Shown in pieces: positions 8,505-19,290 of a stretch of DNA of 64,000 bases (position 1 is its first letter; each line of letters begins with the position of its first letter). This DNA is from Pseudomonas sp. Root562 (GTDB lineage Bacteria; Pseudomonadota; Gammaproteobacteria; Pseudomonadales; Pseudomonadaceae): NCBI RefSeq assembly GCF_001427125.1, contig NZ_LMGK01000001.1, positions 79,820-143,819 of the forward strand, given 5' to 3'. Below the pieces are notes generated by a model. It saw only the letters and a program-made list of their open reading frames with translations. It ran no database searches and was not told the DNA's origin. A program made the position numbers and the translations under genes.

Positions 8505-9482
8505 TCAGTTGGTGATGAACTTGGCGCTGACGTACGGCGCGTAGTCCGGCAGCACGGCTTCGACCTTGCCTTGTTCCTTGAGGAACACGGCGGTGTCGGT
8601 GATGGCCTTGGTGGTTGGCGCTCCGAGGCTGGTCACCTGATCGGCCGCCAATGGGTAGACGTTGCCTTGCAGCAGCAGCGGAATGTCGCTGGCCTTGGCG
8701 CCGGAGAGCTTCACCAGTTTGTCGACGTTGCTCTGATTGGCGAGCCAGGCTTGCGGGTCTTTGCGGTAATCGGCGTAGGCGTCCAGGGTCACCTTGGCGA
8801 ACGCGGTGACGATTTGCGGGTGCTTCTCGGCGAAGTCCTTGCGCACGATCCAGGCATCGAAAGTCGGCGCACCGAACTTGGCCAGTTCGCCGGAAGTGAT
8901 CAGCACTTTGCCGTTTTCCTTGGCGACACCCAGGGCCGGGTCCCAAACGTAAGTGGCATCGATGTCACCGCGTTTCCACGCGGCAATGATCGCTGGCGGG
9001 GCGAGGTTGAGGACGGTGACTTTCGACGGGTCGATGTTCCAGTGCTTGAGCGCCGCCAACAGGCTGTAGTGGCCGGTGGAAACGAACGGCACGGCGATTT
9101 TCTTGCCGATCAGGTCTTGCGGGGTCTTGATTCCGGAGCCGTCGCGGGCCACCAGGGCTTCGGCAGCGCCGATCTGGGTAGCGATGAGGAATGTTTCCAC
9201 CGGGACTTTACGGGTAATGGCCGCGGTCAACGGGCTGGAACCGAGATAGCCGATTTGCACGTCGCCGGAGGCGATTGCAGCAATGATGTCGGCACCGTTA
9301 TCGAATTTGCGCCAGCTGATGTCGGCCTTGGTGGCTTTCTCGTAAGCGCCGTCAGCCTGGGCGACTTTCGCCGGGTCAACGGTGGTCTGGTAAGCAACAG
9401 TGACGTCGGCCGCCTGGGCAAACAAACTGACTGCTGCCAATGACGCGGCCGCCAGCAGGCGAAGAGGGAAGTGCAGTTTCAT
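8505..9482 (-). CDS. tauA: taurine ABC transporter substrate-binding protein TauA
   Basis: Periplasmic taurine-binding protein of the SsuA/TauA type. 325 residues with a signal peptide of about 25 residues (hydrophobic LLAAASLAAVSLFAQA, cleavage near AQA-AD). The mature start ADVTVAYQTTVDPAKVAQ and the segment IGYLGSSPLTAAI are typical. First gene of tauABCD. The 120 bp upstream are AT-rich and would hold the promoter. Such operons are normally induced by sulfate starvation through CysB/TauR-type regulators; no regulator gene is next to it here. Confidence 0.94.
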   Translation of the reverse strand: MKLHFPLRLLAAASLAAVSLFAQAADVTVAYQTTVDPAKVAQADGAYEKATKADISWRKFDNGADIIAAIASGDVQIGYLGSSPLTAAITRKVPVETFLIATQIGAAEALVARDGSGIKTPQDLIGKKIAVPFVSTGHYSLLAALKHWNIDPSKVTVLNLAPPAIIAAWKRGDIDATYVWDPALGVAKENGKVLITSGELAKFGAPTFDAWIVRKDFAEKHPQIVTAFAKVTLDAYADYRKDPQAWLANQSNVDKLVKLSGAKASDIPLLLQGNVYPLAADQVTSLGAPTTKAITDTAVFLKEQGKVEAVLPDYAPYVSAKFITN

Positions 9483-9604
9483 CAGGATGCTCCTTGTCAG
9501 GCGGACGAAAGTCGGCGTGAAAGGAGACTAAATGATCTAAGAATCCGAAAATAAATAACTTTTTCGAATGAGCTTATGAGCGGAAAAATCTAAGCAGCTA
9601 CCCT

Positions 9605-9635
9605 GATCGTTCCCACACTTTGCGTGGGAACGATC
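9605..9635. repeat. single hairpin of the GATCGTTCCCACGC family
   Basis: Minimal 31-bp palindrome, GATCGTTCCCAC and GTGGGAACGATC around a short loop. Only one hairpin of the repeat family is present. Confidence 0.8.
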
Positions 9636-9667
9636 ATAGTTCTAAGGCGGATGGTAGAGAGAGCCTT

Positions 9668-9792
9668 TGTGGCGAGGGAGCTTGCTCCCGCTGGAGGACG
9701 AAGGACTCCCAATTTCATCCAACGCGTTGTGTCAGGTCAACGCGTTGTCTGGACTGCTGCGCAGCCGAGCGGGAGCAAGCTTCCTCGCCACA
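9668..9792. repeat. REP-like palindromic element (GGGAGCTTGCTCCC family)
   Basis: Starts TGTGGCGAGGGAGCTTGCTC and ends with its reverse complement around GGGAGCAAGCTTCCTCGCCA, enclosing a variable centre. Related copies lie at 17023, 34659 and 49944. It sits at the 3' end of gshA. Confidence 0.88.
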
Positions 9793-9802
9793 GGGATTGC
9801 TG

Positions 9803-11401
9803 TCAGTTACTGATCGCCAGAATGCTCGCCTGATACGACCCGACAAACACATCGAAATCGCCGACTTCGTTCTGCTCCAGCTCAACCTGCTGTGCCAGCG
9901 ACGCACGAGCCAGTTCTTCGAACTTCGCCTGTTGCTCGGCCGGCAACGGCTCGCTGCGGAAAAACTGCGCATGGGCCTGGCTCTGACGCAGGGAGAACTG
10001 AGCGAAGCTTTCCTTGTGTTCAGCCATTGCCGCCAGCACCTGGGCGGACGGCGTCAAGGCTGGGTCCTGGACCTTGGCCAGCTGCGCATCCAGCGCCTTG
10101 CTGTGAGCATCGCCGCCGTGGCTCTGGTCCAGCAGCGCCGCCAGTGGCGCGATGCTTTCCAGCAATTGGCCTGCCCACTCTTTGAGGTCGACCGGTTGCC
10201 CGTCGCGTTGCAATTGCAGGCCCGGACGGCGCCCTTCCTTGACCACGCTGAGGAAGTTCGAAGTCGCGTTGCTGCAACTGGTATTGGTCAGCAACGGGCT
10301 GTCGTTCAGCGCGCAGTACAGCAGGAAGGCGTCGAGGAAACGCGATTCAGTGATATCGATACCCATCGGCAGGAACGGGTTGATGTCCAGGCAACGCACC
10401 TCGACGTACTGGATACCACGGGCCATCAGCGCCTGGATCGGCCGCTCGCCGGAGTAGGTCACGCGTTTGGGGCGAATGTTGGAGTAGTACTCGTTTTCGA
10501 TCTGCAGGATGTTGGTGTTGAGCTGAACCCACTCACCGTCCTTGTGCGTGCCGACTTCGACGTAAGGCGCGTAAGGCGTGGCCACCGCTTTGCGCAGGCT
10601 GTCTGTGTAACTGACCAGGTCGTTGTAACACGGCGTCAGGCCGGCCTGGGCGTTGCTCTGGTAGCCCAGGTCACTCATGCGCAGGCTGGTGGCGTACGGC
10701 AGGTACAGGGTATCCGGATCGAGCTGTTCCAATTGGTGCGAACGACCGCGCAGGAAACCTGCATCCAGCGCCGGCGAGGCGCCGAACAGGTACATCAGCA
10801 GCCAGCTGTAGCGGCGGAAGTTGCGGATCAGTGCGATGTACGCCGACGACTGATAATCGCGGTCGGTGCCGACAAAGCCTTCAGCCTGTTTGAGCAGCGG
10901 CCACAGCTTTTCGGGCAGGGAAAAGTTGTAGTGAATCCCGGCGATGCACTGCATGGTCTTGCCGTAACGCAGGGCCAGGCCCTTGCGGTACACGTACTTG
11001 AGCTGCCCGATGTTGGAGGTGCCGTAATAGGCGATCGGGATATCTTCCTCGGCCGGCAGCGGGCACGGCATCGAAGGGCTCCACAGATACTCGTTGCCGA
11101 GCTTGCTGTAGGCAAAACGGTGAATGCTGTCCAGGCTCGCCAGCGTATCGGCAGGATCGGGCAGGGCCGGGGTGATGAACTCCAGCAGCGACTCGGAATA
11201 GTCGGTGGTGATTTGTTCGTTGGTCAGCGCGGAACCCAATTCTTCCGGGTGCGGCGTTTGCGCCAGGCGACCTTCGCCGGTCACGCGCAGGCATTCACGT
11301 TCGATGCCGTGAAGGCACTGTTCGAGCAGAGAGAGGTTAGCGCGCTCGCCGAGCAGGGCCAGGCGGCGGTTGAGAAGTTCGCTCAAGTTGGATTCCTTCA
11401 C
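9803..11401 (-). CDS. gshA: glutamate-cysteine ligase GshA
   Basis: ATP-dependent gamma-glutamylcysteine synthetase, the first committed step of glutathione synthesis; cytosolic. 532 residues, the length of the proteobacterial type 1 enzyme. The N-terminus ([14 protein letters not shown]...RECLRVT), the segment [14 protein letters not shown], and [15 protein letters not shown] are characteristic; the Glu and Asp residues in them bind metal and substrate. The start at 11401 ([10 protein letters not shown]) fits the family. A separate, monocistronic gene flanked on both sides by palindromic repeats. Confidence 0.95.
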   Translation of the reverse strand: MKESNLSELLNRRLALLGERANLSLLEQCLHGIERECLRVTGEGRLAQTPHPEELGSALTNEQITTDYSESLLEFITPALPDPADTLASLDSIHRFAYSKLGNEYLWSPSMPCPLPAEEDIPIAYYGTSNIGQLKYVYRKGLALRYGKTMQCIAGIHYNFSLPEKLWPLLKQAEGFVGTDRDYQSSAYIALIRNFRRYSWLLMYLFGASPALDAGFLRGRSHQLEQLDPDTLYLPYATSLRMSDLGYQSNAQAGLTPCYNDLVSYTDSLRKAVATPYAPYVEVGTHKDGEWVQLNTNILQIENEYYSNIRPKRVTYSGERPIQALMARGIQYVEVRCLDINPFLPMGIDITESRFLDAFLLYCALNDSPLLTNTSCSNATSNFLSVVKEGRRPGLQLQRDGQPVDLKEWAGQLLESIAPLAALLDQSHGGDAHSKALDAQLAKVQDPALTPSAQVLAAMAEHKESFAQFSLRQSQAHAQFFRSEPLPAEQQAKFEELARASLAQQVELEQNEVGDFDVFVGSYQASILAISN

Positions 11402-11525
11402 GCGTCAGTCGCCCCAATATGGGGGTGGGCAAGACGGTCTACAAGGGTGAAGTTGAAACTGGCGTTTTCGCCTGGTTTTGGAGCCGCTCAGGCCATATGC
11501 CGGTCAGTCAATCACTGCGCAATCC

Positions 11526-11617
11526 CTGTGGGAGCGAGCCTGCTCGCGATGAGGGCGGATCAGTCAACATTTATGTCGTCTGTCCCACCGTCATCGCGAG
11601 CAGGCTCGCTCCCACAG
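11526..11617. repeat. palindromic repeat (GGGAGCGAGCCTGCTCGCGATG family)
   Basis: CTGTGGGAGCGAGCCTGCTC at the left and GAGCAGGCTCGCTCCCACAG at the right form a long inverted repeat with a variable loop. Other copies lie at 29790 and 45396, with a fragment at 56207. It lies between gshA and the thioesterase gene. Confidence 0.88.
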
Positions 11618-11657
11618 GTTTCTAATCGCGAAATTAACTCAAATCGATGACATCTAG

Positions 11658-12044
11658 CTACAGGACAGCGAACGTGCCTTGCGCTTTTGCGACCAATTTG
11701 TCGCCTTGCATCACATCGGCCTCGACCACCAGCGTGCGGCGGCCCGGGTGTATCACCCGCGCCGTGCACATCACCTCGCCGCCTTCGACGGCGCGGATGT
11801 AGTTGATCTTGCACTCGATGGTCGCGCTCTGCTGGTCAAAGCCATGGCTGCTGGAACAGGCCAGCCCCATGGCAATGTCCACCAGACTGAACAAAGCCCC
11901 ACCGTGCAGCTTGCCGGCGCGATTGCGCAGTTCTGGCGCAAGCCCCAGGGCGACTTGCGCCACCCCGGTTTCCAGGCTGTGCAAGCGACAGCCCAGCAAC
12001 TTGAAAAAAGCGCTTTCGGTATACCCCGCAGGGATCTCCATCAA
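11658..12044 (-). CDS. PaaI-type hotdog thioesterase
   Basis: 128-residue hotdog-fold protein of the PaaI group, which hydrolyses acyl-CoA thioesters. The pattern [22 protein letters not shown] (residues about 41-62) includes the HGGxxxxxxD active-site helix. The start overlaps the tex stop by 4 bp (ATGA), so the two are translated together on the minus strand, although no functional link with Tex is evident. Substrate unknown. Confidence 0.88.
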   Translation of the reverse strand: MMEIPAGYTESAFFKLLGCRLHSLETGVAQVALGLAPELRNRAGKLHGGALFSLVDIAMGLACSSSHGFDQQSATIECKINYIRAVEGGEVMCTARVIHPGRRTLVVEADVMQGDKLVAKAQGTFAVL

Positions 12045-14365
12045 CGCTTCTTCAACTGCTTGGCGTTGGCGAACAGCGACGCCATGGCGTTATTGGCCGG
12101 AGCCGCTGCCGTGGTTTCCTTGCGCGGCGTGCTGTTCTGCGATTGACGCGGGGCCGAGCCCGGACGGGCGCCACGAGCACCGTCGATTTTCTCGCCCGGG
12201 GTGTCGCTCATGCGCATCGACAGCCCTACGCGTTTACGCGGGATGTCGACTTCCATGACCTTGACCTTCACCACGTCACCGGCTTTCACCGCTTCGCGTG
12301 GATCCTTGATGAACTTCTCGGAAAGAGCCGAGATATGCACCAAACCGTCCTGATGCACACCGATGTCGACGAACGCGCCGAAGTTGGTCACGTTGGTCAC
12401 CACGCCCTCGAGGATCATCCCCAGTTGCAAGTCCTTGAGGTCTTCGACGCCTTCCTGGAACTCGGCGGTCTTGAACTCTGGGCGTGGGTCGCGGCCAGGT
12501 TTTTCAAGCTCTTGCAGGATGTCGGTCACGGTTGGCAAACCGAAGGTTTCGTCGGTGTACTTCTTCGGATCGAGGCGCTTGAGGAACGCAGCGTCGCCGA
12601 TCAGCGAGCGGATGTCGCGGTCGGTTTCAGCGGCAATGCGCTGTACCAGTGGATAGGCTTCCGGGTGCACCGCCGACGAGTCCAGCGGGTTTTCACCGTT
12701 CATGACACGCAGGAAACCGGCGGCCTGTTCAAAGGTTTTCTCGCCCAGGCGTGCGACTTTCTTCAAGGCTGCGCGGGTTTTGAACGCGCCGTGCTCGTCA
12801 CGATGGCTGACGATGTTCTGCGCCAGGGTCGCGTTGAGGCCGGAGATGCGCGCCAGCAGCGCCACGGAAGCAGTGTTCACGTCCACGCCTACGGCGTTCA
12901 CGCAATCCTCGACCACGGCGTCCAGGCCACGCGCCAGTTTCAGTTGCGACACGTCGTGCTGGTACTGGCCGACACCGATGGATTTCGGATCGATCTTGAC
13001 CAGCTCCGCCAACGGGTCTTGCAAGCGACGGGCAATCGACACCGCGCCACGGATCGATACATCCAGATCCGGGAATTCCTTGGACGCCAGTTCCGAAGCC
13101 GAGTAAACCGATGCACCGGCCTCCGAGACCATGACTTTGGTCATCTTCATCGCCGGGTATTTTTTGATCAGTTCGGCGGCGAGCTTGTCGGTCTCACGGC
13201 TGGCAGTGCCGTTGCCGATGGCGATCAGATCCACCGAATGCTTGGCGCACAGGGCGGCGAGAATCGCGATGGTCTGGTCCCACTTGTTATGCGGCACGTG
13301 CGGGTAAACCGTGGCGTGATCGAGCAGCTTGCCGGTGGAATCGACGACGGCCACCTTGCAACCGGTACGCAGGCCCGGGTCGAGGCCCAGGGTCGCGCGC
13401 GGGCCGGCCGGCGCCGACAGCAGCAGGTCGTGCAGGTTGTGTGCGAACACATTGATCGCTTCGGTTTCCGCGCCGTCGCGCAACTCACCCAGCAAGTCGG
13501 TTTCCAGATGCGTGTAGAGCTTGACCTTCCAGGTCCAGCGCACCACTTCGCCCAGCCATTTGTCGGCGGCACGGTTCTGGTTCTGGATGCCGAATTGCTG
13601 GCCGATCATGCCTTCGCACGGGTGCATGGTGCCCGGCAGTTCGTCGCCGACTTTCAGTGCGGAGCTGAGGATGCCTTCGTTGCGGCCTCGGAAAATCGCC
13701 AGGGCGCGGTGCGACGGCATGCTTTTCAGCGGTTCGTCGTGTTCGAAGTAATCACGGAACTTGGCGCCTTCCTCTTCCTTGCCGGCGATCACGCGGGCAC
13801 TGAGGGTCGCTTCCTGCTTGAGGTAGTTGCGCAGCTTGTCGAGCAGGCCGGCGTCTTCGGCGAAGCGCTCCATCAGGATGTATTTGGCGCCTTCGAGGGC
13901 CGCCTTCACATCGGCCACGCCTTTTTCCGCGTCGATGAAACGTGCGGCTTCGGTTTCCGGGCTCAGGGTCGGGTCGTTGAACAAGCCATCGGCCAATTCG
14001 CCGAGGCCGGCTTCCAGGGCGATCTGGCCCTTGGTGCGGCGCTTCTGCTTGTACGGCAGGTACAAGTCTTCGAGGCGGGTCTTGGTGTCGGCGAGTTTGA
14101 TGTCGCGTTCCAGTTGCGGCGTCAGCTTGCCTTGCTCCTGGATGCTGGCGAGGATGCTGATGCGCCGTTCGTCGAGTTCTCGCAGGTAGCGCAGACGCTC
14201 TTCCAGATGACGCAACTGGGTGTCATCGAGGCTGCCGGTCACTTCTTTCCGGTAACGGGCGATGAAGGGAACGGTAGAGCCTTCATCGAGTAGCGCGACG
14301 GCCGCTTCGACCTGTTGTGGGCGTACACCGAGTTCCTCGGCGATGCGGCTGTTGATGCTGTCCAT
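12041..14365 (-). CDS. tex: Tex-family RNA-binding transcription accessory protein
   Basis: 774-residue Tex/YhgF protein, homologous to eukaryotic Spt6. It binds nucleic acid and affects transcription and toxin expression; cytoplasmic. Domains in order: N-terminal helical domain, YqgF/RNase H-like domain near residues 325-450 ([17 protein letters not shown]), helix-hairpin-helix region near 500-570 ([19 protein letters not shown]), S1 domain near 650-720 ([20 protein letters not shown]), and a basic low-complexity tail. The start is taken at 14365 ([13 protein letters not shown]), preceded by AGGTGG; a TTG 15 bp upstream is less likely. Confidence 0.96.
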   Translation of the reverse strand: MDSINSRIAEELGVRPQQVEAAVALLDEGSTVPFIARYRKEVTGSLDDTQLRHLEERLRYLRELDERRISILASIQEQGKLTPQLERDIKLADTKTRLEDLYLPYKQKRRTKGQIALEAGLGELADGLFNDPTLSPETEAARFIDAEKGVADVKAALEGAKYILMERFAEDAGLLDKLRNYLKQEATLSARVIAGKEEEGAKFRDYFEHDEPLKSMPSHRALAIFRGRNEGILSSALKVGDELPGTMHPCEGMIGQQFGIQNQNRAADKWLGEVVRWTWKVKLYTHLETDLLGELRDGAETEAINVFAHNLHDLLLSAPAGPRATLGLDPGLRTGCKVAVVDSTGKLLDHATVYPHVPHNKWDQTIAILAALCAKHSVDLIAIGNGTASRETDKLAAELIKKYPAMKMTKVMVSEAGASVYSASELASKEFPDLDVSIRGAVSIARRLQDPLAELVKIDPKSIGVGQYQHDVSQLKLARGLDAVVEDCVNAVGVDVNTASVALLARISGLNATLAQNIVSHRDEHGAFKTRAALKKVARLGEKTFEQAAGFLRVMNGENPLDSSAVHPEAYPLVQRIAAETDRDIRSLIGDAAFLKRLDPKKYTDETFGLPTVTDILQELEKPGRDPRPEFKTAEFQEGVEDLKDLQLGMILEGVVTNVTNFGAFVDIGVHQDGLVHISALSEKFIKDPREAVKAGDVVKVKVMEVDIPRKRVGLSMRMSDTPGEKIDGARGARPGSAPRQSQNSTPRKETTAAAPANNAMASLFANAKQLKKR

Positions 14366-14725
14366 AAAACCACCTGACAAATTGTGAAAGCAGGCTCGCA
14401 GGCACGCAGTTAGGGCCTCGGCGAGTCTGGTTGAGCGGCCTGGCCTGCGCCGCTACCTGGATCAAAAGGTATCCCGTTGACCCGTGAAATCGAACAATTA
14501 CTGCCGACGCCCTGAAAAAAACGACGCCTGACTGTAGTACCTGTCTGATGTTGCCTGACACAAAAGGCCGCGCATTATAACCAGCGTTCCGGCATTCGGG
14601 GGCATTGCGGGCCGAGGCTTCAATGGCCGGTTTTCTGGCGGTAAAGGAAAAATCTGCTAACAATGCACACGGTGCGTATAACGGCAGCTACGCCATAATG
14701 CGCGCCGAGCTAAAAGGAGCATCCA
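14366..14725. other. divergent intergenic region between tex and ompR
   Basis: 360 bp without a gene. It must carry the tex promoter (minus) and the ompR promoter (plus). An AT-rich stretch GCGCATTATAACC at about 14570-14582 is a plausible -10 region, but its strand is ambiguous. AAAAGGAG just ahead of the ompR ATG is the ribosome binding site. No RNA gene or repeat is seen. Confidence 0.5.
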
Positions 14726-15466
14726 ATGAGCAGCACTGCAAACATTGCTGAAGGCGAAAAAATTCTTATTGTTGACGACGACCCGGGCCTCAGCAGCCTG
14801 CTGGAACGTTTTTTCGTCGGCAAGGGCTATCGCGCCCGCGCCGTACCGAACACCGAGCAAATGGACCGCCTGCTGGCACGCGAAGTGTTCAACCTGGTCA
14901 TCCTCGACCTGATGCTGCCCGGTGAAGACGGCCTGACCGCCTGCCGCCGCCTGCGTGGCGCGAACAACCAGATTCCGATCATCATGCTGACCGCCAAGGG
15001 CGATGAGCTGAGCCGTATCAAGGGCCTGGAACTGGGTGCCGACGATTACCTGGCCAAGCCGTTCAACCCCGATGAGCTGATGGCCCGTGTCAAAGCCGTC
15101 CTGCGTCGTCAGTCGGCTCCGGTGCCGGGCGCTCCTGGCAGCGAAGACGAAAGCGTGACCTTCGGTGACTACGAGCTGTCCCTGGCCACCCGCGAACTCA
15201 AGCGCGGTGACGAAGTGCACATGCTCACCACCGGTGAGTTCGCCGTGCTCAAGGCCCTGGTGATGAACGCCCGTCAACCGCTGACCCGCGACAAACTGAT
15301 GAACCTGGCCCGTGGTCGCGAGTGGGATGCCCTGGAGCGTTCCATCGACGTGCAGATTTCCCGTCTGCGCCGGATGATCGAACCCGATCCATCCAAACCG
15401 CGTTATATCCAGACGGTCTGGGGCGTGGGCTACGTGTTCGTTCCGGATGGCGCCGCCACCAAGTGA
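14726..15466 (+). CDS. ompR: two-component response regulator OmpR
   Basis: Osmolarity-responsive transcription factor. Receiver domain at residues 1-125 with acidic pocket (IVDDDPG), phospho-acceptor Asp in LVILDLMLPGEDG, the Thr in IIMLTAKGDE and the Lys in LAKPFNP. Winged-helix OmpR/PhoB domain at about 140-240, ending in the typical IQTVWGVGYVFVPDG. 246 residues is standard. Its histidine kinase gene, envZ, follows after 115 bp, the gap holding a palindromic repeat. Confidence 0.97.
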   Translation: MSSTANIAEGEKILIVDDDPGLSSLLERFFVGKGYRARAVPNTEQMDRLLAREVFNLVILDLMLPGEDGLTACRRLRGANNQIPIIMLTAKGDELSRIKGLELGADDYLAKPFNPDELMARVKAVLRRQSAPVPGAPGSEDESVTFGDYELSLATRELKRGDEVHMLTTGEFAVLKALVMNARQPLTRDKLMNLARGREWDALERSIDVQISRLRRMIEPDPSKPRYIQTVWGVGYVFVPDGAATK

Positions 15467-15474
15467 TCGGCGAT

Positions 15475-15565
15475 TTGTAGGAGCGGGTCTTGCGGGCAAC
15501 GGGTCAGATGACTTTGCTCGCAGACTCGCGATCCGCAATATGCGAGCATCGCTCGCTCCTGCAAG
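15475..15565. repeat. palindromic repeat between ompR and envZ
   Basis: TTGTAGGAGCGGGTCTTGCG at the left and AGCATCGCTCGCTCCTGCAA at the right form an imperfect inverted repeat of another REP-like family. Lying inside the ompR-envZ operon, it could affect relative expression by stabilising or ending the transcript. Confidence 0.75.
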
Positions 15566-15581
15566 TGTGTAGCGGTTATCC

Positions 15582-16895
15582 ATGAAAACCCCCGTTTGGT
15601 TCCCCCAGAGTTTCTTCTCCCGCACCCTTTGGCTGGTGCTCATCGTCGTTCTGTTCTCCAAGGCGCTGACCCTGGTTTATCTGTTGATGAACGAAGACGT
15701 GCTGGTGGATCGTCAGTACAGCCACGGCGTTGCCCTGACGCTACGCGCCTATTGGGCGGCCGATGAAAACAATCGTGACAAGATTGCCGAAGCCGCGACC
15801 CTGATCAGGGTGGTGGGCGCTGGCGTGCCGGAAGGCGAACAGCATTGGCCCTACAGCGAGATCTATCAGCGGCAGATGCAGGCTGAATTGGGGGCCGACA
15901 CCGAAGTCCGGTTGCGCATGCATTCGCCTCCGGCGCTGTGGGTTCGCGCGCCAAGCCTGGGGGATGGCTGGCTGAAAGTGCCGCTGTATCCGCACCCATT
16001 GCGTGGCCAGAAAATCTGGAACGTACTGGGCTGGTTCCTGGCCATCGGTTTGCTGTCTACCGCTTCGGCGTGGATCTTCGTCAGTCAGCTCAATCAACCT
16101 CTGAAGCGCCTGGTCTACGCCGCGCGACAACTCGGCCAGGGTCGCAGTGTGCGCCTGCCGATCAGTGATACACCGAGCGAAATGACCGAGGTTTATCGCG
16201 CCTTCAACCAAATGGCCGAAGACGTCGAGCAGGCCGGTCGCGAGCGCGAACTGATGCTGGCCGGAGTTTCACATGACTTGCGCACGCCCTTGACCCGTTT
16301 GCGCTTGTCCCTGGAATTGATGGGCGACCGCACGGACCTGACCGATGACATGGTTCGGGATATCGAGGACATGGATGCGATTCTCGATCAGTTCCTGGCG
16401 TTCATTCGCGACGGCCGGGATGAGTCGGTGGAAGAGGTGGACCTGAGCGATCTGGTCCGCGAGGTTGCCGCGCCGTATAACCAGAACGAAGAAAAAGTAC
16501 GCTTGCGCCTGGAGCCGATCCAGCCGTTTCCATTGCGTCGGGTATCGATGAAGCGCTTGCTCAACAACCTTATCGGCAATGCGCTGCACCACGCAGGCAG
16601 TGGTGTGGAGGTGGCGGCGTACGTGTCTGGGGATGTGAGCGCACCGTACGTGGTGTTGAGCGTCATGGATCGTGGTGCCGGGATCGATCCGTCCGAGCTG
16701 GAGGCGATCTTCAACCCGTTCACCCGCGGTGATCGTGCCAGAGGCGGCAAAGGCACGGGGTTGGGGCTGGCGATCGTCAAGCGCATTGCCTCGATGCACG
16801 GCGGCAATGTTGAACTGCGTAACCGTACTGGTGGCGGGCTGGAAGCGCGGGTGCGCTTGCCGTTGGGGTTGATGCTACCGCGGGATGCCGTCTAA
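15582..16895 (+). CDS. envZ: osmosensor histidine kinase EnvZ
   Basis: 437-residue inner-membrane sensor kinase that phosphorylates OmpR. First membrane segment near residues 12-32, periplasmic domain to about 150, second segment near 150-170, HAMP domain following (NQPLKRLVYAARQLGQG), H-box GVSHDLRTPLTRLRLSLELM near residues 227-246, and a HATPase domain with N-box LLNNLIGNALHHA, G1 DRGAGID and G2 GTGLGLAIVKRI. It starts 115 bp after ompR. Confidence 0.96.
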   Translation: MKTPVWFPQSFFSRTLWLVLIVVLFSKALTLVYLLMNEDVLVDRQYSHGVALTLRAYWAADENNRDKIAEAATLIRVVGAGVPEGEQHWPYSEIYQRQMQAELGADTEVRLRMHSPPALWVRAPSLGDGWLKVPLYPHPLRGQKIWNVLGWFLAIGLLSTASAWIFVSQLNQPLKRLVYAARQLGQGRSVRLPISDTPSEMTEVYRAFNQMAEDVEQAGRERELMLAGVSHDLRTPLTRLRLSLELMGDRTDLTDDMVRDIEDMDAILDQFLAFIRDGRDESVEEVDLSDLVREVAAPYNQNEEKVRLRLEPIQPFPLRRVSMKRLLNNLIGNALHHAGSGVEVAAYVSGDVSAPYVVLSVMDRGAGIDPSELEAIFNPFTRGDRARGGKGTGLGLAIVKRIASMHGGNVELRNRTGGGLEARVRLPLGLMLPRDAV

Positions 16896-16898
16896 CCC

Positions 16899-17009
16899 GA
16901 TCGTTCCCACGCTCTGCGTGGGAATGCCTCTTCGGACGCTCCGCGTTCGGCTCTGGAGGGGGCGCGGAGCGCCCCGGGCTGCATTCCCACGCAGAGCGTG
17001 GGAACGATC
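16899..17009. repeat. GATCGTTCCCACGC palindromic repeat
   Basis: 111-bp family member bounded by GATCGTTCCCACGCTCTGCG and GCAGAGCGTGGGAACGATC, located between the convergent envZ and rimK genes. Confidence 0.9.
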
Positions 17010-17022
17010 ACCGATCTTGCGA

Positions 17023-17062
17023 CTGCTACGCAGCCGAGCGGGAGCAAGCTCCCTCGCCACAG
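17023..17062. repeat. half of a GGGAGCTTGCTCCC-type REP element
   Basis: Only the right arm is present: GCAGCCGAGCGGGAGCAAGC then TCCCTCGCCACA. The left arm seems to be missing, perhaps displaced by the GATCGTTCC repeat directly upstream. Confidence 0.7.
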
Positions 17063-17072
17063 TGGTTGTGTC

Positions 17073-17978
17073 TCAGCCCTTGCCTTTGGTCCGGGTCATG
17101 TTCGGGCCGCCATTCTTCTCCAGATGCTCAATGATGATCCCCGCCACGTTCTTGCCAGTGGTGGTCTCGATCCCTTCCAGCCCCGGCGATGAGTTCACTT
17201 CCATCACCAGCGGCCCGTGATTGGAGCGCAGGATATCGACCCCCGCCACCGCCAGCCCCATGACCTTTGCCGCACGCAAAGCAGTCATGCGTTCTTCCGG
17301 GGTGATCTTGATCAGGCTGGCACTGCCACCGCGGTGCAGGTTGGAGCGAAATTCGCCGGGTTTGGCCTGGCGCTTCATGGCCGCAATCACCTTGTCGCCG
17401 ACTACAAAGCAGCGAATGTCGGCGCCACCGGCTTCTTTTATGTACTCCTGGACCATGATGTTCTGCTTGAGGCCCATGAACGCCTCGATCACCGATTCGG
17501 CCGCGGTGGCGGTTTCGCACAGCACCACACCGATGCCTTGGGTGCCTTCCAGCACCTTGATCACCAGTGGCGCACCGTTGACCATTTCGATCAGATCGGG
17601 AATGTCATCCGGTGAGTGGGCAAAACCGGTGACCGGCAGACCAATGCCCCGGCGCGACAGCAATTGCAGCGACCGCAGCTTGTCCCTTGAACGGGCAATA
17701 GCCACCGATTCGTTGAGCGGAAAAACCCCCATCATTTCGAACTGGCGCAACACTGCGCAGCCATAAAAAGTAACGGATGCACCGATCCGCGGAATCACCG
17801 CGTCGAAGCCCTCCAGCGGCTTGCCGCGGTAGTGGATCTGCGGTTTATGACTGGCAATGTTCATGTAGGCGCGCAGGGTATCGACCACCACCATTTCATG
17901 GCCGCGTTCGGTACCGGCTTCGACCAGGCGACGGGTGGAATACAGACGCGGGTTCCGCGACAGCACAGCGATCTTCAT
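17073..17978 (-). CDS. rimK: ribosomal protein S6 glutamate ligase RimK
   Basis: ATP-grasp ligase that adds glutamates to the C-terminus of ribosomal protein S6, and in Pseudomonas affects translation and rhizosphere colonisation. 301 residues. N-terminal domain [24 protein letters not shown]-grasp region from about 110 with [17 protein letters not shown], the segment [20 protein letters not shown], and the metal-binding end [17 protein letters not shown]. Its start overlaps the stop of the upstream rimB-like gene by 4 bp. Confidence 0.95.
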   Translation of the reverse strand: MKIAVLSRNPRLYSTRRLVEAGTERGHEMVVVDTLRAYMNIASHKPQIHYRGKPLEGFDAVIPRIGASVTFYGCAVLRQFEMMGVFPLNESVAIARSRDKLRSLQLLSRRGIGLPVTGFAHSPDDIPDLIEMVNGAPLVIKVLEGTQGIGVVLCETATAAESVIEAFMGLKQNIMVQEYIKEAGGADIRCFVVGDKVIAAMKRQAKPGEFRSNLHRGGSASLIKITPEERMTALRAAKVMGLAVAGVDILRSNHGPLVMEVNSSPGLEGIETTTGKNVAGIIIEHLEKNGGPNMTRTKGKG

Positions 17979-18454
17979 GCAACACCTGTGGAGGAGGTAG
18001 ATACCGGGAACACCGGCTTGTCTTGTACATACTTGATACCCGGATTGACCACCAGTTGGCCGTCGATCAAGGCTTTGGAACCGAGTAACAGGCGATATCG
18101 CATGGACTTGCGGCAGGCGAGGGTGAACTCGACCCGCCAGACCCGATCACCGAGGGCCAGGGTGGTGCTGATCACGTATCGCACCTGCGCGTGACCGTTG
18201 GAGCTTTTGATGGTTTTTCTTGTCACCAGCGGGGCTTCGCAGCGCCGGTGACGCAACTGCACCACCGTGCCCAGGTGCGCCGTGAAGCGTACCCATTGCC
18301 CACCATCACGTTCGAACGTCTCGATGTCGGTGGCATGCAGGCTGGAGGTGCTGGCGCCGGTGTCGATTTTTGCGCGAAGGCCGGCGACTCCCAGATCCGG
18401 GAGCGCCACCCACTCGCGCAGACCGACAACGGTCAAATGGTCAAATGTCTTCAA
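17975..18454 (-). CDS. rimB: RimB-like retropepsin-fold protease
   Basis: 159-residue protein of the RimB / ATP-dependent zinc protease group, annotated as a retroviral-like aspartic protease. The motif [17 protein letters not shown] (about residues 29-45) contains the DTGA catalytic signature. It is translationally coupled to rimK, and in Pseudomonas fluorescens a rimBK pairing controls S6 modification. The start appears to be TTG at 18454: no in-frame ATG is available before an upstream stop a few codons away. It is divergent from hslR with about 215 bp between. Confidence 0.88.
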   Translation of the reverse strand: MKTFDHLTVVGLREWVALPDLGVAGLRAKIDTGASTSSLHATDIETFERDGGQWVRFTAHLGTVVQLRHRRCEAPLVTRKTIKSSNGHAQVRYVISTTLALGDRVWRVEFTLACRKSMRYRLLLGSKALIDGQLVVNPGIKYVQDKPVFPVSTSSTGVA

Positions 18455-18669
18455 AATGGCTCAACCGGTAGAAACCACGGTGGCCGCAGGCGGCCGAATC
18501 CGCGGTATTCACGCAGAATAATGGTTAAAAGGCGACAGATATCTACGGCCCGGATTGCCAGCCCCACAAGGAGGTTATGGAATGTCAGCATTGTAGTCCG
18601 GGCCGGAGTAATTCTTGGTACGACAGAACGGTAGTACAGTTCACCAATATTTCAGAACGAGGAAATCCC

Positions 18670-19074
18670 ATGGCACAAAAAAACGAAGAGGACGACAAAG
18701 TCCGCCTCGATAAATGGTTGTGGGCTGCACGGTTTTACAAAACTCGCGCCTTGGCCAAGGCAGCGATTGAAAGTGGCAAGGTGCATTGCCGCGGTGAGCG
18801 TTGCAAGCCTGGCAAGGAGCCACGTATTGGCGACGAATTCGTGATCCGCACCGGTTTCGAGGAACGCACGGTGGTGGTCAAGGCGCTGTCGATCGTGCGC
18901 CGAGGCGCGCCGGAAGCGCAGATGCTGTACGCGGAAACTGACGCCAGTATCGCCAAGCGAGAAAACGCCGCCGCCGAGCGCAAGGCGGGCGCCCTGGGCG
19001 TGAGCACCGATGGCAAGCCGAGCAAGAAGCAGCGCCGGGATCTGTTCAAGTTTCGGGGCAGCAGCAACGAATGA
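18670..19074 (+). CDS. hslR: ribosome-associated heat shock protein Hsp15 (HslR)
   Basis: 134-residue S4-domain RNA-binding protein that rescues stalled 50S subunits carrying nascent chains after heat stress. The S4 motif is at residues 9-60 (VRLDKWLWAARFYKTRALAK...GKVHCRGERCKPG). The basic C-terminal tail (KPSKKQRRDLFKFRG) is typical. The start is set at 18670 (MAQKNEEDD), preceded by GAGGAAAT; the open frame extends upstream, but this start fits the family. hslO follows, as in many gamma-proteobacteria. Confidence 0.95.
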   Translation: MAQKNEEDDKVRLDKWLWAARFYKTRALAKAAIESGKVHCRGERCKPGKEPRIGDEFVIRTGFEERTVVVKALSIVRRGAPEAQMLYAETDASIAKRENAAAERKAGALGVSTDGKPSKKQRRDLFKFRGSSNE

Positions 19075-19290
19075 TTGACCTCGCCGCCGATCGCACCAAC
19101 CCGGCCAAGACTTGTAATTGCACCTGCGCGTAGCCATATGAGGTAATTCGCCTGCCGTGTATGTGCCGTTCGTCGTAAAGCGCGCGCAGTCGCCGGCCTC
19201 TAAGCCATAACCAGACAGCCAGGGGCTGTGGCCAAGGCGTAACCTCGAATTCTGTAATCACTTTTGTCTCCACTTCAGATACCCAGACTT

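Noticed and set aside
9620..11650. 676-codon plus-strand frame
   Set aside because: Antisense shadow of gshA; GC-rich codon bias on the opposite strand keeps it open.
12143..14293. 716-codon plus-strand frame
   Set aside because: Antisense shadow of tex.
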